A DNA stretch of 64,000 bases, taken from the NCBI GenBank assembly GCA_937952135.1, contig CALFYL010000302.1:6170-70169 (forward strand), written 5' to 3'. Below, one piece after another: positions 7,882 to 14,588 of the stretch. This stretch comes from an uncultured Planctomycetia bacterium (GTDB taxonomy: Bacteria > Planctomycetota > UBA1135 > GCA-002686595). Every line of letters starts with the position of its first letter. Position 1 is the stretch's first letter. The translations under genes were made by a program, and so were the position numbers. The notes beneath the pieces are model-generated. The model searched no databases. It saw only the letters and a list, made by a program, of their open reading frames with translations, and was not told the DNA's origin.

Positions 7882-9495
7882 TCAGGGAAGCAGCGTGAAG
7901 ACGAGCGTGTCGGTCAGGTTCGTGGCGTAGGACGCTTGCGGATCGCGGCTCCAGTACTGCGCGGCCCAGCGCGTGCCCGCGACGAGCCGCGGATCGAACC
8001 CGCCGGCGATCCAGGCGCCGAAGTCGAGGCTCGATGAGCCTGTGCACGCCGCGGCGCCGCCCGAGTTGGTGAGAGGAGTGCGCGTGAGCGGCGTGGCGAC
8101 GCACAACGTGCCCCCCTGGAACGCGACCGCGGCCCCGTGCGCGCCGTAGAAGAACAGTCCCGACTTGTTCGGGAGCAACGTGTTCGCATGGAACGCGAAG
8201 TTGCCGCTCGAAAGGCTCGTCGTGCCGCTCCAACCGATCGCGGGGACACAGCCGCCGCTGGTGGTCTTCGCGGTGCAGTACGTGCAGACCGCTGGCGAGT
8301 CCGTGTCGAACGCGTAGGCGGCCCCGCTCGACGAGTAGACGCTGCGCGCGCCGACGACGAGCGTTCCGCCGTCCACGTCGAAGGAGTCGACGGACCAGCT
8401 TGCGACGCTCGGCGCGCCGCCGATCCCCAGCTCCACCCACGCGCCGCTCGGCAGGCGCCGGAAGTGCCACACGCCCTTCGTCGTCGCGGAGCTCACGTAC
8501 AGCTCGTCGCCTTCGATCCGCACCTGGGCGCCGAAGACCCCGGCGAGAGGCAACGAGGGACGCACCACCGCGCTCTCGGTCCACGTTCCGCCCGCGAACT
8601 CGTAGATGTACACGCTGCCCGTGGAGCCACCGACCGCGTTGTCCTGGGGATCGCTGACCGCCAGACGAACTCCGTCCGTGGAGATCGAGTGGCCGAAGTC
8701 GTTGCCCGACTGCCCAGGAACGCTCGCCGTGAGCGTCGCTTCTAGAACCGGCGCGCCGCCGACGATGCGGTAGACGTGCACTCGCCCGGCAGGGGCGTAG
8801 TTCCCGAGCTGCGCGGCGCGCGACGAGAACGCGAGCACGCCGCCATCCATGGCCACGGACCAACCCGTCGAGTCCCCGTTGAGCGCGTCGGCGGGCACGA
8901 CCTTGGCGCGCTGCGTCCAGACGCCGCCGGAATGCTCGTAGAGATACACCGCGCCGGTGAAGCCCGATGACCAGCCGTTCGCGCCGAGCGCTGTGCGGTG
9001 CCCCACCGCGACCCACTCCCCGTCGACCGCGAGACTGCGAACCGACGTCCCATTCGTCGTGAGCGGATCCGCCGGCAGGAGCTGCGCCTCCGGCGTCCAC
9101 ACGCCCCCCACGCGCCGGAACACGCGCACGGACTCGGCCGGGTAGGTGCTCGCGAACTGCGAGGCGATCAACACGTCGCCGTCGATGTCGACCGCCGTCC
9201 CCATCTGAATCTGCGGCGCCGGGAACCCGGGCAGCTTGGCCTCGAACACGTAACTCGCTCCGCTTCTCCGCCACAGGTACACCGCGCCGCGGAAGCCGGT
9301 TCCGCCCGCGTCGTAGTCGGCGAGCTCGTTGCCGACGACCAGCGTGTCGCCGCTGAGCGCGACCGAGCGCCCGAAGGTGCTGCCCGGCTGCGGATCGGGC
9401 GGCAGCAACTCTTGGGACAGCGGCGGGCCGCACTGCGCGGCGGCGCGGCTGCAAAAGACCAAAACGCTCAACAGAAGGGCGGATCGAAGGCTCAT
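7882..9495 (-). CDS. Secreted FG-GAP-repeat beta-propeller protein with shared C-terminal module
   Basis: 537 aa. It starts with a signal peptide (MSLRSALLLSVLVFCSRAAA). Residues about 30-395 contain seven or so repeats of the pattern 'GxxFGxSVALSGDTLVVGxxxxD...GAVYLWRRSGxxWxxEAKLxxxD', typical of FG-GAP propellers. The last 135 residues form the module shared with four other proteins in this window: YCTAKTTSGGCVPAIGWSG, then SGLFFYGAHGAAVAFQGG, TLCVATPLTRT, and finally AAQYWSRDP and LTDTLVFTLLP. The role is unknown; propeller proteins of this type are usually cell-surface or extracellular. The start at ATG 9493-9495 is chosen because it opens directly on the signal peptide. Confidence 0.85.
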   Translation of the reverse strand: MSLRSALLLSVLVFCSRAAAQCGPPLSQELLPPDPQPGSTFGRSVALSGDTLVVGNELADYDAGGTGFRGAVYLWRRSGASYVFEAKLPGFPAPQIQMGTAVDIDGDVLIASQFASTYPAESVRVFRRVGGVWTPEAQLLPADPLTTNGTSVRSLAVDGEWVAVGHRTALGANGWSSGFTGAVYLYEHSGGVWTQRAKVVPADALNGDSTGWSVAMDGGVLAFSSRAAQLGNYAPAGRVHVYRIVGGAPVLEATLTASVPGQSGNDFGHSISTDGVRLAVSDPQDNAVGGSTGSVYIYEFAGGTWTESAVVRPSLPLAGVFGAQVRIEGDELYVSSATTKGVWHFRRLPSGAWVELGIGGAPSVASWSVDSFDVDGGTLVVGARSVYSSSGAAYAFDTDSPAVCTYCTAKTTSGGCVPAIGWSGTTSLSSGNFAFHANTLLPNKSGLFFYGAHGAAVAFQGGTLCVATPLTRTPLTNSGGAAACTGSSSLDFGAWIAGGFDPRLVAGTRWAAQYWSRDPQASYATNLTDTLVFTLLP

Positions 9496-9725
9496 GGCGG
9501 TCTCTCGCGCGCCCGGGACTCGGAGCGCTCGACCTCCACAGCGACGTTCCCCCGCGGCGCCCATCGCGGATCCGAGCGTCTTTTCGATGGAATCCGCGCG
9601 CTTGCGACGCTTCGACACGTGTGCCGCCCCAACGCTCCCGTGCCGCCCTCGCCTTGCCGCGTTCGACGTTCGCCCATAGAACGGAGGGCGCCCGGCCGGC
9701 CCGCCGACGCCGGCGGTCGGCGAAC

Positions 9726-10319
9726 ATGCCCCCCCAAGCTCCCGATCCGACGGAACTGCTGCGCAGCGCGAGCGCGGGGGAGAGCGCGGCGGCGGAGACG
9801 CTGTTCCGGCTCGTCCAAGGCGAATTGACGCGCGTCGCGCGCTCGCTCATGTCGAGCGAACGCGCGGAGCACACGCTGCAAGCCACCGCTCTGGTCAACG
9901 AAGCCTGGCTGCGGCTGTTCAAGCCCGGTGCGGCGTACGAGTGGGCGGATCGCGCGCACTTCCTGCGCACCGCGGCCACGGCGATGCGCCACGTGCTCGT
10001 CGACCACGCTCGGGCGCGCGGGCGCGAGAAGCGCGGCGGCGGAAGCGAGCCGGCGGCGCTCGACGCGGCGCTCGAGGAGCTGGAGGCCGGCGGGCAAACC
10101 GATCTGGTCGCGCTGCACGACGCGCTCGGGCGCTTCGCCGAGCTCGACGCCCAGGGCGCGCGCATCGTCGAGCTGCGCTTCTTCGCGGGGCTCTCGATCG
10201 ACGAGACCGCGCGCGTGCTCGGAGTCTCGACTCCGACCGTCGAACGCGGCTGGCGCGCGGCGCGGCTGTGGCTGGCGCGCGCTCTGGGCCCCGACGAGCC
10301 GCGCGCGAGCGAGCGATGA
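9726..10319 (+). CDS. ECF-like RNA polymerase sigma factor (TIGR02999-type)
   Basis: 197 aa. Sigma-70 region 2 spans about residues 25-95 (LVNEAWLRLF, then FLRTAATAMRHVLVDHARAR) and region 4 spans about 140-190 (IVELRFFAGLSIDETARVLG, then VSTPTVERGWRAARLWLARAL). The RHVLVDHARARGREKRGGG stretch is the signature of the ECF-like sub-family abundant in Planctomycetota and Acidobacteriota. It would direct RNA polymerase to a small regulon. The start ATG at 9726 is the first in frame that gives a family-length protein. The 3' end overlaps the downstream kinase gene by ATGA, so the two are translationally coupled and the kinase is the likely controller. No anti-sigma gene is seen beside it. Confidence 0.93.
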   Translation: MPPQAPDPTELLRSASAGESAAAETLFRLVQGELTRVARSLMSSERAEHTLQATALVNEAWLRLFKPGAAYEWADRAHFLRTAATAMRHVLVDHARARGREKRGGGSEPAALDAALEELEAGGQTDLVALHDALGRFAELDAQGARIVELRFFAGLSIDETARVLGVSTPTVERGWRAARLWLARALGPDEPRASER

Positions 10320-13000
10320 CGGCCCGTTGGGAGGACGTTCGCGAGCTCGTCGCGGAGGCGCTCGAACTCGATGCCGACGCGCGCGACGCGTTGCTCGCGC
10401 GCCACGCGGACGTGGATGGCGAACTCGTGCGCGAAGTTCGCGAGCTGCTCGAGGTCGAAGCGCGCGCCGAGCTCCTGTTCGCCGCCGCGGACCGGCCGCG
10501 CGACGCCGCGCTCGAGCTGCCCGATCCCCTCGGCGAAGGCGCGCTCGTCGAACGTTGGCGCCTGCTGCGCAAGCTCGGCGAGGGCGGCATGGGCGTCGTG
10601 TGGCTCGCCCAGCGCGAGGGCTCCGACCACCGCGCCGCGCTCAAGCTGCTGCACCTGCCGCTGCTCACCGCCTCCGCGCGCCGGCGCTTCGGTGTCGAGC
10701 AACGTGCGCTCGCGCGTTTGGAACACCCGGGCATCACGCGCTTGATCGACGGCGGCGTGAGCGCGAGCGGCGTTCCCTACCTCGCCACCGAATGGGTCGA
10801 CGGTCCGACGCTGAACTCCTGGTGCGACCTCCGCCGGCTCGACATCGCGGGGCGCGTCGAGCTGTTCATCGCGGTTTGCAGCGCCGTGCACGCCGCGCAC
10901 CAGCGGCTCGTGGTGCACGGCGACATCAAGCCGTCCAACGTGCTCGTGGACCGCGACGGGCGCGTGAAGCTGTGCGACTTCGGCATCGCGAGGCTGCTGG
11001 ACGCCGGCGAGTCCTCGACGACGCGCAGCGCGCTGCGTGCGCTCACTCCGCGCTACGCCAGCCCCGAGCAAGTGCGCGGAGAGCCGGTCACGACGGCCAG
11101 CGACGTGTACTCGCTCGGCGCGTTGCTGTACGAGCTCTTGTGCGGCGTCGCGGCGCACGACGCGCCCACGCGCTCCACCGCCGAGCTCGAACGCGTCGTA
11201 TGCGAGCAGACGCCGCCGCGGCCGAGCGTGGCCGCCGAACGGGCGAGCTCCGACCTAGCGGCGGCGCGCTCGACGAACCGCAGCGACCTTGCGCGCGCGT
11301 TGCGCGGGGACCTCGACGCCATCGCGATGCAGTGCCTCGCCAAGGATTCGCGGGCGCGCTACGGATCGGCAGCGGAGCTCGGCGACGATCTGCGCCGCCA
11401 TCTGCGCCGCGAGCCGGTGCGCGCGCGCCCCGAGGCCTTCGGCTACGTCGCTCGGCGCTTCGTGCAGCGGCACCGCGTCGCGGTCACGTTCGCCGCCGTC
11501 GCCGCGGGGGCGCTCGTCGCCGGCGCGCTCGTCGCGCTCGACCAGGCGCGTCGCGCGCGCGAGGCGCAGAGGCGCGAGACGCGCGCGCGCGCTCAGGCCG
11601 AGCAGCGCTACGCCTCCGTTCGCGAGCTCGCGACCGTGCTCGTGTTCGATGCGCACGATGCGATCCGCAACCTGCCGGGCTCGACCGCCGCGCGCGAGCA
11701 ACTTGCCGACGCCGCCGCGCGGCACCTCGACCAGCTCGCGAGCAGCGTCGACGGCGACCGCGAGCTCGAGCGCGAGCTTGCGCGGGCCTACCTGCGCCTC
11801 GGCGATGCGCTCGGGCGCCCCGTCGAAGCGAACCTCGGGCGCACGGCCGATGCGCTCGAACGCTACCGAGCGGCGGCGGCTCTGGCCGACCGCGGCGCCG
11901 ACGATCTGGCGCTGCGATCCTGGGCGCGCACCAAGCTCGCGGACCTGTTGCTGCACGAGTCGCGCACCGACGAGGCGGCGGCTCTCTACGACGAGGCGCT
12001 CGCGCTGCGCACGCGTTGGAGCGACCGTGCGCCGCAGAAGTGGGCGGAGAACCCGACGCTCGGCTATCTGCACGGTCAATTGAGCGACGTTCGCACTCGC
12101 CAGGGCCGGCTCGACGAGGCGGCGGAGCACGCGCAGCTCGCGCTCACGTTCGCCGAGCACGCGGCGGCGCAAGAGCCGCAGGAGAGCGCGTGGATCGAGG
12201 GCTTGGCGATGTCGCACTATCGCGCGGCGCTGCTCGAACTCGCCCGCCGCGACATCGACGCCGCGCTGGCGTCGCTCGAGCGCGCGGGTGAGACGATCGA
12301 GCCGCTCGCGTCGAGCGCGGGCGCCGACGCGCGAGTCCGACAGCGCGCCGCGCAGATCGCGGGCGAGCACGGCCAGGCGTTGGCCCGCGCCAAGCGGGAC
12401 GAGGAAGCGCGGACGCGCTTCGAGAGGTCCGTGCTGTTGCACCGCGAGCTCGTGGCGGCCGACCCGCGCAGCGCGGCGTTTCGCGACGATCTCGCCGTGG
12501 CGCTGCGGCGGCTCGGGGGACTCGAGGCGCGCGCGGGCCAGCCCGAGCGCGGTGTCGAGTTGCTCGAGGAGGCGCTGGCCTTGGCGCGCGCCAACCGCGA
12601 CCTCGATCGGCAGAGCTCGAAGGCCGCGCGCGCCTTCGCCGTCGCCGCCGACGAGCTCGGCGGAGCGCTCGCGAAGCTCGAACGCGACGCCGAGGCGATC
12701 GCGCTGCACGAGCAGTCGCTCGCGATCTTCGCCGAACTCGCCGCACAGGCGCTCGACGACGCCTCGGCGCAGCGCGGACACGCCGTGGCGTGCTCGATGC
12801 TCGCTCAGGCGCGACTGGCAGCCTCCAAGCGAGCCTCGACATCGGGCGAAGAGCGCACGCGCCTGCTCGATCGGGCCCGCGACGGCTTCGCGCAAGCGCT
12901 AGCGATCGTCGAGCAACTCGCGGCCTCCGGACGCCTCGCGCCCAGCGACGCCGGCGTCGCGGACTACTTGCGCCGCCAGCTCGATGCGTGCGCGCCCTGA
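10316..13000 (+). CDS. Membrane Ser/Thr protein kinase with C-terminal TPR-like repeats, non-RD type
   Basis: 894 aa. The N-terminal helix region (1-80) is followed by a Hanks-type kinase domain. The Gly-rich loop LGEGGMGVVW starts at residue 87, the ATP-anchoring Lys is about K110, the catalytic loop is H201-G202-D203-IKPSNVLV, and DFG is at 221-223, followed by TPRYASPEQV and SDVYSLGALLYELL. The catalytic loop carries HGD in place of HRD, i.e. a non-RD kinase. One transmembrane helix (about 387-408) separates it from a long Ala/Glu/Leu-rich helical-repeat region (420-890) with TPR-like spacing, expected outside the cytoplasm. It is translationally coupled to the sigma gene upstream. Proposed role: a sensor that phosphorylates or otherwise controls that sigma factor (inference). 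Confidence 0.92.
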   Translation: MTARWEDVRELVAEALELDADARDALLARHADVDGELVREVRELLEVEARAELLFAAADRPRDAALELPDPLGEGALVERWRLLRKLGEGGMGVVWLAQREGSDHRAALKLLHLPLLTASARRRFGVEQRALARLEHPGITRLIDGGVSASGVPYLATEWVDGPTLNSWCDLRRLDIAGRVELFIAVCSAVHAAHQRLVVHGDIKPSNVLVDRDGRVKLCDFGIARLLDAGESSTTRSALRALTPRYASPEQVRGEPVTTASDVYSLGALLYELLCGVAAHDAPTRSTAELERVVCEQTPPRPSVAAERASSDLAAARSTNRSDLARALRGDLDAIAMQCLAKDSRARYGSAAELGDDLRRHLRREPVRARPEAFGYVARRFVQRHRVAVTFAAVAAGALVAGALVALDQARRAREAQRRETRARAQAEQRYASVRELATVLVFDAHDAIRNLPGSTAAREQLADAAARHLDQLASSVDGDRELERELARAYLRLGDALGRPVEANLGRTADALERYRAAAALADRGADDLALRSWARTKLADLLLHESRTDEAAALYDEALALRTRWSDRAPQKWAENPTLGYLHGQLSDVRTRQGRLDEAAEHAQLALTFAEHAAAQEPQESAWIEGLAMSHYRAALLELARRDIDAALASLERAGETIEPLASSAGADARVRQRAAQIAGEHGQALARAKRDEEARTRFERSVLLHRELVAADPRSAAFRDDLAVALRRLGGLEARAGQPERGVELLEEALALARANRDLDRQSSKAARAFAVAADELGGALAKLERDAEAIALHEQSLAIFAELAAQALDDASAQRGHAVACSMLAQARLAASKRASTSGEERTRLLDRARDGFAQALAIVEQLAASGRLAPSDAGVADYLRRQLDACAP

Positions 13001-13003
13001 GCC

Positions 13004-13092
13004 GCACCGTGCCAGCACAGGACGTTCACGCAAGCTGCCCGAGCGCGGCAGCTCGCTGAGGCTTGCGTGAACGTCCTGCACTGGCGCGGTGC
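13004..13092. repeat. Long near-perfect inverted repeat between convergent genes (probable two-way terminator)
   Basis: Two 32-base arms, 13004-13035 and 13061-13092, are complementary except for two mismatches and one G-T wobble. The inner 18 bases (CAGGACGTTCACGCAAGC at 13018-13035) match perfectly. The 25-base loop holds a smaller hairpin (GCTGCC...GGCAGC). It starts 4 bases after the kinase stop and ends 16 bases before the stop of the convergent lipoprotein gene, as expected for a bidirectional terminator. The arms are much longer than a terminator needs, and no T-run is present, so a mobile repeat unit is an alternative. Confidence 0.7.
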
Positions 13093-13108
13093 TGCGATCC
13101 TGGCTCGG

Positions 13109-13765
13109 TCAGTGCTTCGCGCTGGCTTCCACCGCGTCGGTGTACCCGCGTTCGGCGAACTCGCACTGGCGTACCGCGCCGGCGAGCTCCGCGCGCGCAA
13201 CGGACTCGCGCGTCACGTGCTCGTTGACCTTCGTTTCGTAGCTGCGCAGGTCGATGTTGCGCGAGGCGGCATGGTCGGACTGCGAGAAGGCGCGCGCCTT
13301 CTCCAGATCCAGCTTCGCCGCGGCAAGCTCCTGGGAGCGCTCGGCGAGTTCCACGGCCCGTTCGGCGCGAGTCACGTTGAACTCGCGCCAGCGGACGAGC
13401 TGCTCCTGGTGCAGAACCTTCGTTCGGGCTTCCTCGAGCGCCTTGCGCGCGCTTTCCAGTTCGTCCGTGGTGTTGGTCTCGGCGATGGCGACGACGGCTT
13501 CGGCGCGCTCGACGCGCACCTTGACGAGCTGCAAGTCCGTCTCCGCCAGGTCCTGCTCGGCCTCGGCGCGCACGACGCCCTGGCGGGCGACGGCCAGATC
13601 GTCCGTGCGCTGGCTCAGAGTCGCGCGGGACTCGTCGATCATCGACCGTTGCGCGGGCGTGAGCTTCGCCATCATCGCGTCGTCGTCGCCCGGTTGACGC
13701 GACGGGGAGGAACAAGCGCCCAGGGTCAGGGCCGCCAGGAAGGTGAGAGAGAGTGTGCGGTTCAT
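13109..13765 (-). CDS. Coiled-coil lipoprotein of unknown function
   Basis: 218 aa. The signal peptide ends in a lipobox (LTLGAC, Cys at about residue 18), so the mature protein should be lipid-anchored. Residues 35-200 are a nearly unbroken heptad-like helix rich in Ala, Glu, Arg, Leu and Val (for example LVKVRVERAEAVVAIAE and RAERAVELAERSQELAAAKL), resembling the TolC-like or periplasmic adaptor helices seen in envelope proteins. A single Cys lies near the C-terminus (QCEFAERGY). Start at ATG 13763-13765. It is transcribed toward the kinase gene. No specific function can be assigned. Confidence 0.8.
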   Translation of the reverse strand: MNRTLSLTFLAALTLGACSSPSRQPGDDDAMMAKLTPAQRSMIDESRATLSQRTDDLAVARQGVVRAEAEQDLAETDLQLVKVRVERAEAVVAIAETNTTDELESARKALEEARTKVLHQEQLVRWREFNVTRAERAVELAERSQELAAAKLDLEKARAFSQSDHAASRNIDLRSYETKVNEHVTRESVARAELAGAVRQCEFAERGYTDAVEASAKH

Positions 13766-13949
13766 CGGAGCTGCCTCGTGTTTGCGGTGGAGTTGAACCT
13801 GAACTTCTAGACGAGGCGCGCGGAATCCGCAGGTCGACAGAGTTGCCGAGCTGGCGCGTCGAAAGCAGGTACGCCCCACGCCGCCAGCGGAACCTGGGTC
13901 GCGTTCGACGCGCCGGCGGCGCGGCTGTTCGGCGAGCCCGCCGCTGTCG

Positions 13950-14588
13950 CTACACGATGCCGCGCCGGATCGCTTCGATGACCGCTTCCGACTTCGAGTG
14001 CACGTGCAACTTCGCGTAGATGCTGCGGATGTGGAAGCGCACGGTGTCGACGCTCATCCCGAGCGCGAGGGCGGCCGTCTTGTAGCTGTGGCCTCGGCCG
14101 AGCGCGCGCAGAACGTCGAGCTCGCGCGGAGACAGATCGTGCTCCCTCGGCGCGCTCGGGAAGCGACGGAACATGGCGACGACGCGGCGCGCGATGTCGG
14201 GAGCCATCGGCGCGCCGCCCTCCAGGAGCTCGTGCAGCGCTTGGCGCAAGGCGTCGGGCCGCGTGTCCTTCAGCAAGTAGCCGGAGGCGCCGGCGCAGAT
14301 GGCCTCGAACACGTGGCCGTCGTCGCCGAACACCGAGAGCACGAGCACGAGCGCCTCGCCGTGCCGTGAACGATAGCGGCGCACTCCTTCGATGCCCGAG
14401 ATGCCGGGCAAGCCGATGTCGGTGAGCAAGACGTCGGGCGGATCGCGCTCGAGCGACGGCAGCGCCTCTTCCATCGAGGCGAAGGCGCCGACGACGCTCA
14501 GCGTCGGATCCATCTCGACCTCCGCCGCGAGGCCCTCGCGCGTGCGGCGGTGGTCCTCCACGATCACGATCCTGCGGACGGAGGTCAT
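13950..14588 (-). CDS. NarL/FixJ-family response regulator
   Basis: 212 aa. Receiver domain (1-120) with the acidic pocket E11/D12, phospho-acceptor D57 (VLLTDIGLPG), the conserved Ser/Thr region (LVLSVFGDD) and the Lys switch (GYLLKD). A LuxR-type helix-turn-helix follows at about 150-212 (LSPRELDVLRALGRGHSYKT, then MSVDTVRFHIRSIYAKLHVH). It is the output protein of the two-component system: its ATG overlaps the stop of the upstream kinase gene (ATGA), so they are co-translated. The DNA target is not apparent in this window. Confidence 0.95.
   Translation of the reverse strand: MTSVRRIVIVEDHRRTREGLAAEVEMDPTLSVVGAFASMEEALPSLERDPPDVLLTDIGLPGISGIEGVRRYRSRHGEALVLVLSVFGDDGHVFEAICAGASGYLLKDTRPDALRQALHELLEGGAPMAPDIARRVVAMFRRFPSAPREHDLSPRELDVLRALGRGHSYKTAALALGMSVDTVRFHIRSIYAKLHVHSKSEAVIEAIRRGIV

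Noticed and set aside
6650..11158. Minus-strand open frame of 1502 codons spanning several genes
   Set aside because: Only its 3' part (to 7762) is the exchanger. The rest is low-complexity Arg/Ala sequence antisense to, or out of frame with, the FG-GAP, sigma and kinase genes.
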